A DNA stretch of 64,000 nucleotides, taken from positions 118,501-182,500 of the forward strand of contig CAJHZI010000824.1 of the NCBI GenBank assembly GCA_905160935.1, given 5' to 3'. This document shows, in pieces, positions 22,601 to 33,285 of this stretch (positions are counted from its first letter, which is position 1; each line of letters begins with the position of its first letter). The notes beneath the pieces were generated by a model, which saw only the letters and a program-made list of their open reading frames with translations, searched no databases and was not told the DNA's origin. Source of the stretch: Enchytraeus crypticus. Lineage: Eukaryota; Annelida; Clitellata; Enchytraeida; Enchytraeidae. The translations under genes were made by a program, and so were the position numbers.

Positions 22601-23074
22601 AAAGATAAAAATAAATAACTAAATATACAACTGCATACCTGCAGACTAGAAGCGCTAAGTTAACACAACACAGGCCTGTAGAGAGGCGGGTATTGTTAGA
22701 AGCCCGTGTAGTGCATGGAAAGAGTTCACTTCTCATCTCGTTCACTAGTGGTGAATGACGACCACGCCTTCAACACGTCGTCTTTATGCGCCTCACCTGA
22801 CGAGTGGGGAGGGGTGGGGGTGAACCCACAGTGCCGGGTGGCGACGAGCTGAATCTAAATCATCTAGATCTAGGGACTGCTTCTGAGAAAATATTAGAGC
22901 AGGCGCTGGTTTAAAATAAACATACGTTTTATTTTAAAACTGTAAGATTTGAATTTTTTATCTTATTTAAACTTAATTGATATTAAACTAAATAGACCGG
23001 CTTCAACAAATCACCTGAAAACTAGGAGCGCTTTGATTTGTTAATGATCGCAGTACAGCCTTCGAAATCTGAAA

Positions 23075-23370
23075 TTGTATGATAGGTTAATTCACTGTAT
23101 GATTGGTTAATTCATTGTATGATAGGTTAATTCATTGTATGATAGGTTAATTCATTGTATGATAGGTTAATTCATTGTATGAGTGGGAAATGGAGCATTA
23201 AGGTCGGCTATCCATGAAGCCATCAAGTGTACACGACTAGGTTTTTATTCGCCCCTCGGAAGAGAAAGTCCCACGTCGCTACACAGTCTCGAACCCGTGA
23301 CCTCTCGTTCAAGCGGCGAGCTCTCTACAACTGCGCCACGAGGCTTTCCTATGATAGGCTAATTCATTAA
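23075..23370. repeat. 20-bp minisatellite interrupted by a SINE
   Basis: Five units of TGTATGATAGGTTAATTCAT stop at about 23182 and resume with TATGATAGGCTAATTCATT after 23350. Between them lies a separate tRNA-derived element. Confidence 0.85.
23183..23350 (-). repeat. tRNA-derived SINE (family H) inserted in the minisatellite
   Basis: Minus strand: GCCTCGTGGCGCAGTTGTAG (A-box-like), then GAGGTCACGGGTTCGAGAC (B-box), then a body ending at GCTCCATTTCCCACTC. TATGA flanks both sides as a possible short target duplication. The anticodon arm is imperfect, so it is not a functional tRNA gene. Confidence 0.75.
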
Positions 23371-23402
23371 GTCTTATTTTTATCGGCACCTACTGCGTGT
23401 AG

Positions 23403-23540
23403 GCTGGTAAAACTGGTAAAGCTAAGGTGAACGTCAGTTTCCTCACTCGAAAGCGATGCCGGTGACGGGTAAGCCCAGGATTTGAACCCCTCATATACTG
23501 ATCCGCGGTCGAGCATCTTACATTGCCACTGGCTCCAGGC
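23403..23540 (-). repeat. tRNA-derived SINE, family 1
   Basis: Complete tail and B-box; the head has a small deletion (CATCTTACATTGCCACTGGC). Confidence 0.85.
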
Positions 23541-23809
23541 TATTTACGTCGAATATATCAGATGGGGTTGATTTGTACCCCCACCTTTCAATCGTACTGC
23601 TTGAGGAGTAAAGCGCTTGATAGCATGACAGTGACATCGATCTGCTAATCTCATAATTTATTGAACAACTAATCAGGTGTTTTTATTGCGATCAAGTCGA
23701 TTAGATTTGGGCACGTTGTGAAGCCATTCTTCCATGCAGTGTGTAATTAACAGCAGCACGCTATTGCGTTCAGGCAATGGATGATATAGACCTTTAACGT
23801 CGGTGTCTG

Positions 23810-24165
23810 ATGCCGTACGAGATATTACATTGGAATAACCATTGGAATGCTTCTCTAGTTTGGTAATAAATGTATACAGTTTTTTATATATAGTTTTGAA
23901 ATAGGCTAAATAATGATAATGCAAAAATCTCAAAATAATAAGTTAATTAGGCCTATAGATATAATGAACCACTTGTCGGTCCCTGTTCGGCATTTGAATG
24001 GAAGAGATATTACATTGGAATTACCTTTCTATCCATCTCTAGTTTTGAAATAAATGGAAATAATAATAATGGTAATGTAAAAATATAAAAATAATCAGTT
24101 ACTTGTTGATATAGTGAACCACTTGTCGCTCCCTGTGCGGCATTTCAATAGAAAAGACATCCATT
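23810..24165. repeat. Local direct duplication of about 150 bp
   Basis: The block CACTTGTCGGTCCCTGTTCG with GGCATTTGAATGGAAGAGAT recurs about 148 bp later as CACTTGTCGCTCCCTGTGCG. Flanking ATTACATTGGAAT segments also repeat. No coding content. Confidence 0.6.
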
Positions 24166-24344
24166 TAACATCGAGCACTCTACGAGCAGTCCAGCGATTC
24201 CATCCCGTATTAAACAGCCAATTAAATGTTGTCTCAGAGGATGAAGATGATGATGTGGAATTTTGACAGTGCTGTTTCTGACATTAACTTATATTAATAG
24301 ACTGATTAAAGCCAAAACTAAAGCCAAGTTTAACGCCCGTTTCC

Positions 24345-24722
24345 TCTCTCTCTTAGTCCACTGCCTACCGGCAGGTCCATGGTATATACCGCCTCCACTC
24401 ATCTCTACTATCCGTTTTCCTCATGTCCACATATGAGTGGATCTATTAATCATCTAACATTCCTTTTGATATGCCATTATTCTTGGAGGATTCTGCTAAT
24501 GACGAGGTGGGCCTCTTGTGTTTCCTCTCTATGGTTGCAAACATCAGCATCTCAGTGACGGGGAGAGCAAACTGCAGGATTTTAACTCAGCACCTACTGG
24601 TCCATTGTCGAAAAAGTTACCAAGAAGCCACTGCTTCAGTTCAATACTTGAGTATACGTCCCTGACTTCATCCCTGGATGAGGAAACAGACGTTAAACCT
24701 TAATTATTATTATTATTATTAT
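24345..24722. repeat. Cluster of repeat fragments: LINE A end, SINE 1, SINE 2
   Basis: Minus-strand LINE A 3' end (24345-24460, ACTGCCTACCGGCAGGTCC), a family E scrap (24475-24535), a diverged minus-strand family 1 SINE (about 24535-24625), and a plus-strand family 2 SINE with TTA tail (24655-24722). Confidence 0.65.
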
Positions 24723-25052
24723 AGAAAGAGCAATATTTGCATGAGGAGAGAACATATTTAATATGATGAGAGTTGAAGATTAGCAGTAGAGTGTTTGGCA
24801 TAGCGTGCCGCTTGATTGATTGTGAGTTTATGTCGATTGGATGTCAGAATGGAATATAGAATATCCCAGCGAATGTGGTCCACTGGAAAAGCTATGGAAT
24901 TATTAACAAGCTTCATGCACACAGGTATGTAATTAATGGCAGAGTTGCCACTTCCATACATGGAACTAAATCCATTCATAGCAGCGCTGCCACGTATCCC
25001 GTTTAATTGTTCTATCCGCGATCAGTCAGGGATATGTGAAAACTGAAATTAA

Positions 25053-25363
25053 TTAATAATAATAAAGGTTTAACGTCCGTTTCCTCATACAAGGACGATG
25101 TCAACATTACAAGGATGATGTCAAGGACTTTGAAATTGAAATCTTTTTAGTGATATATAGGCCTACATGGCCAAAAGAGTTGGTAACGCTAATGTTAACG
25201 TCATTTTCCTCACTCGAAAGCGATGTCAGAGATGGGCGAGCCCAGGATTTGAACCCCTCACGTACTGATCCAAGAGAAGACAAGCAAAAACTTCTCCAAA
25301 CAAGAGAAGTTAAGCAAAGAACTGAAAGAAGAGCATCAGGACATGATCCTGCTAAATATATGC

Positions 25364-25424
<61 letters not shown>

Positions 25425-25430
25425 TAGAGA
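25053..25430 (-). repeat. Family 2 SINE, family 1 SINE and GA microsatellite
   Basis: Antisense family 2 tail (25060-25130), antisense family 1 tail and B-box (25182-25275), then a GA run (about 25363-25430) whose frames give meaningless RERERE or SLSLSL proteins. Confidence 0.75.
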
Positions 25431-25934
25431 GAGATAAAAAAGAGAGACAGATAGAGGGAGAGTGGAGAGAAAGGAGAAAGAGAGAGAGAGATAGGTGATT
25501 GTCATCTAATCCCAAAGCTAGAGAGTAATTTAAAAATGGAAAAGAATTAAATACAAACCAGTCGCATAAATATTAACGAAAGGGTTTAACGAGTGAGAGA
25601 GGGACAATGTAGTAAAGCTGAATGTATATCTTCAAGCGTAAGAGTAGTAAGATGAACCAATCAACAACAACTAAACATACAGTCTTTATTACAGAGTAGA
25701 TAACAATAAGTCATGAAATAGCTAAAGTACGTAACAACGGCTTTGAACATCAAATTCACACTCCCTTAGGCAATTAACAAAAATAAATTAAATAATCCGA
25801 ATTCAGTCAAAATAATGGCCCTGCATTAATAGTTAATAGCGATAGGAAAAACCAATTAGTTAATCTATTTCAGTATTTTATCATAGTCTGACAACGGTAG
25901 AGAGTTACAGTAAAATATACAGCATAAGAGTAAT

Positions 25935-26010
25935 AGGGTATTATTATTATTGTTATTATTATTATTGTTATTATTATTATTGTTATTATTATTATTATTA
26001 TTATTAATAT
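25935..26010. repeat. TTA/TTG trinucleotide microsatellite
   Basis: Repeated ATTATTATTGTT units. Confidence 0.85.
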
Positions 26011-26099
26011 TATTATTAGGCATTGAACAGATAGAGAGGCCCTACCATAGGAACAAAGGTCCTTGTACTACCATAGAAACTACGAGGTGTCAATACGTC

Positions 26100-26338
26100 A
26101 TGATCAGCTGACTGAGTCAACACATTAGCTGACTGAGTCAACACATCATGATCGTCTGAGTCAGCACGTCATGATTAGTTGAGTCAACACGTCATTATCA
26201 GCTGAGTCAACATATCAACTGACTGAGTCAACATATAAGCTGGCTGAGTCAACATATAAGCTGACTGAGTCAACATATAAGCTGACTGAGTCAACATATA
26301 AGCTGACTGAGTCAACATATCAGCTGACTGAGTCAACA
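26100..26338. repeat. 21-bp minisatellite carrying AP-1 (TGAGTCA) sites
   Basis: Eleven TGAGTCA heptamers from 26113 to 26335. The last six units have a regular AGCTGACTGAGTCAACATATA repeat. TGAGTCA is the consensus for Fos/Jun-type bZIP dimers, and GCTGACTGAGTCA also resembles a half Maf element. Function is not shown. Confidence 0.85.
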
Positions 26339-26341
26339 CGA

Positions 26342-26420
26342 TTAGAGTGTTCGCCTCGGATGCAAGAAGTCCGGGTTCAAAGCCCAGGTAAGGCAGTATT
26401 ACGCCTCTAAAATCAAGAAA
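26342..26420 (+). repeat. tRNA-like SINE head fragment
   Basis: GATTAGAGTGTTCGCCTCGG and GTCCGGGTTCAAAGCCC (B-box). A related head is at 38835-38910 (minus). There is no closed acceptor stem, so it is not a tRNA gene. Confidence 0.55.
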
Positions 26421-27227
26421 TTAAACAACTACGATATAATAAAAATCAAAGTGAGGTAAATGTACAAGTACTGTTACCAAAGTCCGATAAGCTTGCTACT
26501 GTACTCTGGCACGACCCGAGAGGTAATTGGAGGAATGACGTCATGTATTGACATCTATGCGTATGTTTATACAATATGCAGGAGAAGTTTTATAAATAAA
26601 ATAATGAAATCAAATGTGATGTAAAATCACAGATGGTTTTACTGACTAAATTCATTAGACATTTGACGTCTGTTGCTTCCCTATTAAGTTATAATAAAAA
26701 CTCTGATGATTCACGCAACCCACGGACCCGTGGACAGCAATAAAAAGATAAATCTCATAATACAGGACTAGTTGTAGATAAAGTCACGAGGTCATTGAGT
26801 AAGTTCAACATTTAATATAACAAATAATAATATAATAATAATATATAATATTATATTTAATATATAATATTATGTCAACATTTAGAGGATCTCAAGACAT
26901 GCAGTTAAAACTGGTTAAAACCAGTCAATACCAGTCGATCAGTACAGGTCTGAGCGATAAAAACCAGATAAAAACTAACGAAGTTACAGTACACACAACA
27001 ATGCATTTTACGTAAATATTATTAGTAATCCATATTATGATGACAAGCCGCCATTAATATTTGATAGCTAAGTCGTTCAGTATGTGTCTTGGCAAATGAA
27101 CTATGATACGCACAAACATGGAGGTTAAATGAGCTTGCTGAAGGCTGCTACTGCGTGAAAGCACAACGATGTAATGACATCATGACGAGTAGCCTACAGT
27201 GCTATGTTTCTTTAACTTCATTTTTGT

Positions 27228-27540
27228 TCATGCCGTTACACGCACGACAAACTAGAACTTATGTGCTACAGAGTTTTCTTGCTTAGGTGTTGTTTTTCGT
27301 AGTTTTTCGCAATTTCCTCATTATTTTCTATGATTAATAGCAATCATTGCTTTCTAATAGCGCATCGACTGCAGCCAGCGCGGACTTAAGAATAACCTTC
27401 CAATGCCCTAGAGAATTTTTCATTCAAAGCTGTCAACACTCGGTACTCCATCGTGATCAGGCATCCATGTACTAACTGAGCTCAACGTAGCTTAACTTCG
27501 TTTATTGATGCGCCACTAGTCAACAGGCGTGTCAGTAGTA
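27228..27540 (-). repeat. 5S rRNA-derived SINE
   Basis: Best 5S resemblance in the window. On the minus strand GAAGTTAAGCTACGTTGAGC, then CAGTTAGTACATGGATG and GGAGTACCGAGTGTTGAC follow the order and spacing of the 3' half of animal 5S rRNA (GAAGTTAAGC, GGTTAGTACTTGGATGG, GGGAATACCGGGTGTTG), covering the A-box, intermediate element and C-box. The unrelated body continues with TTAAGTCCGCGCTGGCTGC. Confidence 0.85.
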
Positions 27541-27596
27541 AACAATCAGAGAATTTAAATGCATAACAACACAACAACAGACAGTATGCTCTCCTC

Positions 27597-27730
27597 AATG
27601 GCGATGTCGGTAAGATACTCGACCGCGGATTAGTATATGTGGGGTTCAAATGTTGAGCTCGCCCGTCACTGACATCGCTTTCGAGTGAGGAAACTGACGT
27701 TAAAATTAGCTATTTTTTAGCTTTACTCAC
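27597..27730 (+). repeat. tRNA-derived SINE, family 1
   Basis: Sense copy: TGGCGATGTCGGTAAGATAC head, GGGGTTCAAAT B-box, full tail. Confidence 0.85.
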
Positions 27731-28428
27731 CTCATCTCTACAAACAATACTAGCAGCTTTCTTACCGGCTACCAGCCTCAAATCTCGTTAAAATTACATC
27801 ACAACAATAAAAACAATCCAGCCAAACTGTCAAATCGAAGGTATCGCTATACAAGTTATAATAAAAGAATAATTTCCTCTCATAAGTCATCTTAAAGTCT
27901 ACCAGCAGTGCTAGAAGCAAATACTTATCAGCAGATACATCTCAACAACAATATGGACAATTAACCACAAATAATGACTTCAACATAGTCACAGAAAGCC
28001 TGCAGCAAATAGACTATTAAATAAAAATTTTCGTCAACCATTATTCCACAACTCCAGGCAACAAGAAATTATAAACCCCACTAACTAGAAATTTTGTTAA
28101 ATAAGACACAATTTCTTCAATAAAATAAAAAATATTAACAATTTATAATACTGAGTAGTTCTTGTTAATATTATTTTTCAAGTAAGTGTAATGTACAGTA
28201 TAAAAGAATTTCCCTTTTTTAACAACTGTGACTGAGACGAGTGAACCTATGCAGATGAAGCACCACTGACGTCTACTGCCACTTTAGTGACATCACGTAG
28301 TGTAAGAAAACTGAACTTTATCTACAGCTAATTGCTTGAAAAAGAAAAAAAAAGAAAAATTCCCTCATAACGAGTTATCAAATCTCAGATGAATAGGTCT
28401 TTGATTATTCCTCCCGTACAGAATCTAA

Positions 28429-28740
28429 CAGAGACTCAAAGTTTAAAGTCAGTTTCACAATCACTATAGATACAAACATCAGGTCAAATAGGACTCTAAA
28501 TAACAGCTGTAATAATAATAACAGCAATTAGAGTGCTATAGTCACCAATGACAACATCGAGCACTATTGAGACAAAATCAAGCCGGCGAGCAAAAAAAGA
28601 AGGTCCAAAAACGATGCAAATTCCAAAATCCAGAAATTCAGTCCAAAGTAAACTTTGAAAACTTTTTAAACTTTGAGTCTCTGTGTAACAGCCCATGTAA
28701 CATCAGGTCAAATAGGACTCTAAATAAATAACAGCCGTGT
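28429..28740 (-). mobile_element. LINE B 3' end flanked by inverted and direct repeats
   Basis: The LINE B tail is at 28509-28655. A 19-bp sequence at 28429-28447 recurs inverted at 28665-28683, and ATCAGGTCAAATAGGACTC occurs in direct orientation on both sides. The arrangement points to a rearranged insertion rather than a simple one. Confidence 0.65.
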
Positions 28741-29159
28741 TGTCATATAACAGCCCAATGGTTTACAACCTCGCTCAGTAAGCAAGACGTCTCTAGTTCT
28801 CTTCACACCTGAGTCACACACATTATTAGCAGTCACAAAGCACACAAGCCACGAGAATGAGATAATATACAGCCTATAGTCAGCCAGTCTGCCTGTAAGC
28901 ACATCGGTGACAGATGAGACATAAATCCACAGCACCCATCACTCAGTCGACTGAAGAAAGGTTTCTATTTCGCACAAGAGAGAGAGAGAAAACTGACGGA
29001 ATAAAAGAAACAACGAAATGAAATTAGTTCCGGCGCAGCATCTTCACGCATAATCAACAACACGGATTAATTATGCTAACGGTTGAATGAATACGGTATT
29101 CAATTGACTAAATACTCTAATAAATTATTACAAAACTTCGACGTCTATTTGACTAATCG
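28741..29159. other. 3' flank of the RGS gene
   Basis: Probably 3' untranslated sequence of the minus-strand RGS gene. It has a short GA run; I found no clear AATAAA. Confidence 0.4.
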
Positions 29160-29387
29160 CTAGTGAGCGGCGCCACCTGGTGACGAGGTGGGCGGGGCAG
29201 GAGGCGGGGCTAGTTTTATCTTGTACCGAGCGAGGAGAGACCGGTAAGCTTCAGAGCGAAGGAAACGCGGGTAAGAGTCGCGCTCCATCAGCGCCTGAAT
29301 GCGCCGCTGGGCTGGTTCAAATAGCGTGGCGTCGGGCGTGCTTAGTCGTGCTGCCGTCTCTTCTCTCGTCTTAGAGTCGAGGTTTAT
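29160..29387 (-). CDS. RGS exon 4 (terminal)
   Basis: Seventy-five codons from INLDS to the TAG. The acceptor GTTTTGCCGTGCAG is strong. R4 RGS genes typically begin their last exon at this same VNLDS position. Confidence 0.93.
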   Translation of the reverse strand: MNLDSKTREETAARLSTPDATLFEPAQRRIQALMERDSYPRFLRSEAYRSLLARYKIKLAPPPAPPTSSPGGAAH

Positions 29388-32067
29388 CTGCACGGCAAAA
29401 CAGAATATCTGAGATATAATCATCATCATCATCCTCCCTTGAATCCCAGTTTAACCAGGGTCGGGATACAAATAGACCGTCTCAAATTCGAGAAAATCTG
29501 AGATATGAAATCTGCCGTTTCCTCATCCAGGCAAATATGTGATTTGTAAATATGCAAAATATCAAGGCAAAATATGCAGATATGTAAATATGAGAAAGAG
29601 AAAACATGTTTATCAGAACAATTTGTTATTATCACAATCATAGAATACTCATCCTGGCATTCATAATATTAAAGTTTAATTTCAAAATTGCAGTTAATTA
29701 CTCTAGTGCATATCCCTTTGTCTAATGCTTACCCAAGTGGCAGGTCCAAGGTATATATTCCTACTAAGAATCTAAAAAAGTATAAAACAAATATGATAAA
29801 GAAAAGAAAAAATGTGAGTTAAAATTATACATGTCCTGTTCTTTAAATATTCGTTATAGGGGCAGACAGCAACTGTATACCTGAACCTGCAACTTGACGG
29901 AACACAAGAGACAGAACGTTTCTTAATTGTAAATGTCCGTTTCTGTATCATACGAAACACTCTTATCCTTCATAGGTCGTCACAGATACTTCAGCAGATG
30001 GTAGGACTACCAAGAAGATAGGACAAATGTTAGACAGACAAGACAGACAGATAAATAAACAGAGATAGAGAGACAGATGGATGGATATACAGCCAGATTG
30101 ACTCACAGACTTGAACCTGCCACTTGACCAAACACAAGAGAGAGATAGACAGACAGATGATAGCTATACAGACAGACGCTATCTGTTTCCCAAATTACGC
30201 CGTATTAACAGATACCATAGCAATCAGCCATGTACTAGAAACAGCGGTAAGGAAAGCATTGACACGACAATAGTAAACTATAGACATCCTTCAATACAAA
30301 TCTCTCTAGCAGCCTATGTTGACATAAAACTATAGAGTTCAATTCAAAAAACCTCTCTAGCAGCCTGTGTTGATATTAAACTATAGAGTTCAATACAAAC
30401 TTTTCTAGCAGCCTGTGTTGACATTAAACTATAGAGTTCAATAGAAACCTTGCTAGCAGCCTGTGTTGACATTAAACTATAGACATCTTTCAATACAAAC
30501 TTCTCTAGCAGCCTGTATTAACCTTAGTTAACCATAGACAGAGTTCAAAACAAATCTTTCTAGCAGCCTGTATTAACCTTAGTTAACTATAGACATCGTT
30601 CAATTCAAACCTCTCTAGCAGCCTGTATGGTAACAAAATCTGAGAAAATCTTCTGCGAGAGAGGGGCAAGTTTTTCCGGTGCTGTAGAGGCTGTTGTCTT
30701 GTAATCCTCACACGCTATATAGAATTCTAAGTTCTCCTCGCTAAATTCACTCCGCAGAAATTCTCGAAACATGTCCAATCCATCTAATCAATCAATCAAT
30801 AGTCTAATCAATCAATACATAGAGTGACAACGTCTAATAAACTGAGTGAAATCACTAATCAATGCATCTGAGGTCAAGGACGTTCCTGACATCAATCCAT
30901 AATGAGGAAATTGATGTTAAACCTTTACTACTATTATTACTATTATTATATATTATTATCATTAAACGAATTGAAAGACTGAAACAGGAGATTGGCTGGT
31001 GGTGTGGTGTAGGACACACAGGATTTGAGACAGTCTATTCGTATCCCGACCCTGGTTAAACTAGGATTCAAGGGAAGAGAATCATGATTATTTTTACTAT
31101 TATTATCATTACATCATTGTGCTACAATTATATATTATATTATATATATTATATATTATATTATATATATTATATATTATATTATATATATTATATATTA
31201 TATTATATATATTATATATTATATTATATATGAAAGCAGATCTTCTATGGACCTCTAATATCTTAATTAAAATAAATATGTCATAAATATCATCAGAAAC
31301 GTTCACGGTTTATTTACATTATCCACAAGTAATTCATGTATGTTCATCCAGGTTATAAGAATCTCATGGGTAACAAATGGATAACATTGTGGGAATTCTA
31401 ATATGCTAAAAATTAATTGTTGAAATGGTCAACCTGAACAGTCTATGATGACATCGAGCATAAAGAGCCGAACCACCTTTGACAAATCCTTAGATGAGAC
31501 TCGCTGGCTCAACTTTTATATCCATATATTTGACCATTTCAGAACTTAAGGTTATGATAAACTTCTAATCTTTCTATTTATTTACCACATTTATGCAATT
31601 ACTGGCTTCAGTAGGTGACGATGTTGGTTAGATATTCAACTGCGGATCAGTATGTACAGGGTGCAAATCCTGGGCTTTCCCGTCACTGACATCACTTTCG
31701 AGCAAGGAAACTGACATTAACATTAGCCTTACCAGCTTTACTTTACACTTAGAGACATTTGAACCTCAAGGATTGTAAATGACTATTGACAAATGTTTAC
31801 AATCAATTAATTACATTATATGGTAGTCAAATCACTGGTTAGATTTACTTTTATCGTTGATCAGATTGTCCAAACTCTTACTCCAACTTCTTACATCGTC
31901 TGCTGTGGGTCTAGTGGGTTTTCCATCTTTGGGCATTCCCGGAGCACCAAAATCCGCATGCTTGCGTAACATCGCAAATCTGTCCTTCATGTCTTGAGCT
32001 CTGTTGTATCAATCAATCAATCAGTCAATTAATTAATTTATCTGTAATATCAATCACTCAATAAATT

Positions 32068-32099
<32 letters not shown>

Positions 32100-32135
32100 T
32101 ATAAATAACAAGAGAATATATATAACAAGAGAATT

Positions 32136-32169
<34 letters not shown>

Positions 32170-32181
32170 ATATAATATATA

Positions 32182-32229
<48 letters not shown>

Positions 32230-33089
32230 TATATATATTTATTTATTTTAAGTTTAAGTTTATTTCAGAATCACACGCCACTACAATATTACATACAAGT
32301 TATAAAGAGTCCAAAATAATATGAATTCATATCAGAATAAATATTCCAGTCAAAAACATAGCCAGCACATAATTAATAAATTGTCTATTCTATTAGTAGT
32401 AGTAGTTCTATGTATTTGATCAGAAACAGAGGCTACCAAAACAGCGACTAGCGCCATCTAGTCGGTTACCTCAAAAGTACAAATGAAAACTTACAAATTA
32501 AATTTTAAAACTAGCGCAAGTCAACAGAAAAATAACATAAAAACATAAACTTGTGGGATAAAACAAAAGAAAGGAAATCAGCTATGTCATATTCACAACG
32601 TGTTCCTTAATTTTCCTTAAATAAACATTGGTGGAACTGATTGCCTGTATGTTTTCAGGGAGCATATTCCACAAATGGGAACATATGTAACTGGTAGTTC
32701 TTTTTCCATAGTTAGTATTTGTATAAGGTTTGTGTAAACTCAACGGTTTCTTCATATTATAATGGGAGAGAGAACTGGCGAATCTAAGCTTTTCTATGAA
32801 CATTTTTGATATTTTTTTCGGGCTATGAATACATAGATGAGCAAGTTTTAATAGCTTAAAATTACATAGTTGGCGTAGAGGAAGTGAATTTACTATTTCA
32901 TATAATTCAGAAGTTTTAGTTGTTAATTTTTTCTTAAATAGAATTCTTAGTATAGAATTATTCATTGTTATCAAATTACTCAAGTGAGTGGAGTAGGTAT
33001 TTCCATAGATTTCAATGCAATACTGAGTCTGACTGTGAATAAAAGAGTAGTAAAATTTTTTGAGGCAGTGTTTTGGTAAGAAATCACTT

Positions 33090-33144
<55 letters not shown>

Positions 33145-33285
33145 AGAATAAACAAAAGCAGCTAATAACTTCAACTAGAATAACTGATTAGCTTACAAAT
33201 TCTTTTTCTTCTTGTGTTGTTTATCGGGATCTGTGGCCGCAAGCCTATCTTCAGCATCTGAACCTGACATTGAGTGACGATCCAT
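29160..33285 (-). CDS. Regulator of G-protein signalling, R4 (RGS4-like) type; four exons
   Basis: Exons 33197-33285, 31849-32000, 30611-30783 and 29160-29387 join with matching phases (2, 1, 0) into 213 residues, close to RGS4 and RGS16 length. It would act as a GTPase-activating protein for Gi/Gq alpha subunits at the plasma membrane. Residues 22-28 are a basic cluster and 30-43 ([14 protein letters not shown]) match the membrane-binding helix of RGS4. The RGS domain spans about 65-190: [34 protein letters not shown], then [11 protein letters not shown] and [13 protein letters not shown]. The Galpha-contact residues Glu96 and Asn98, Asn140, Asp175, Ser176 and Arg179 are present. The usual Trp after EEN is Tyr102. 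A Pro-rich tail (199-205) ends the protein. The start follows an in-frame TGA 27 bases upstream. Confidence 0.94.
29405..29495 (-). repeat. Family D fragment in RGS intron 3
   Basis: CATCATCATC run and TCCCAGTTTAACCAGGGTCG, directly upstream of the exon 4 acceptor. Confidence 0.65.
30245..30610 (-). repeat. Six tandem copies of the RGS exon 3 donor edge
   Basis: On the minus strand each unit contains ACAGGCTGCTAGAGAG plus the following GTTTG or a variant. This is the last 16 bases of exon 3 and its donor, followed by about 30 bp of intron. The TAGCAG core (plus strand) lies at 30307, 30358, 30406, 30454, 30506 and 30561; the real one is at 30616, so the period is 48-55 bp. A donor GT is kept in four copies and lost (GATTTG) in two. 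Confidence 0.9.
30611..30783 (-). CDS. RGS exon 3 (core of RGS domain)
   Basis: Encodes GLDMFREFL through VTIQAARE, with the SEEN motif. The donor is GAGAG/GTTTGA. The acceptor ATTGATTGATTAG lies directly after a TTGA repeat. Confidence 0.93.
30872..31228 (+). repeat. SINE 2, family D copy and AT microsatellite in RGS intron 2
   Basis: Family 2 SINE with TTA tail (30872-30955, plus), family D 3' end (31000-31095, plus: CCCGACCCTGGTTAAACTAG), and an AT-only array of about 20-bp units (31125-31228). Confidence 0.7.
31602..31745 (+). repeat. tRNA-derived SINE family 1 in RGS intron 2
   Basis: Sense copy with diverged head (GGTGACGATGTTGGTTAG) and full tail. Confidence 0.8.
31849..32000 (-). 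CDS. RGS exon 2
   Basis: Encodes [18 protein letters not shown] through SLDNLINDK. The acceptor ATACAACAG lies behind a TTGA repeat; the donor is AAAA/GTAAAT. Flanking phases fit exons 1 and 3. Confidence 0.92.
32065..32235. repeat. AT microsatellite
   Basis: Long TA dinucleotide runs in RGS intron 1. Confidence 0.95.
32580..33092 (-). mobile_element. LINE C: reverse transcriptase C-terminal fragment
   Basis: A continuous minus-strand frame from [20 protein letters not shown] through [18 protein letters not shown] and [13 protein letters not shown] to [11 protein letters not shown]. This is the familiar end of a jockey-like non-LTR reverse transcriptase. It is open over about 170 codons, so rather young, but truncated at an AT run (33093-33139) and lacking the catalytic core. 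It is distinct from LINE A and LINE B. Confidence 0.85.
33197..33285 (-). CDS. RGS exon 1 (coding start)
   Basis: [20 protein letters not shown] and a KQHKKKKN basic end, then the donor GTAAGC. It ends two bases into a codon that exon 2 completes as Leu. An in-frame TGA lies just upstream. Confidence 0.85.
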
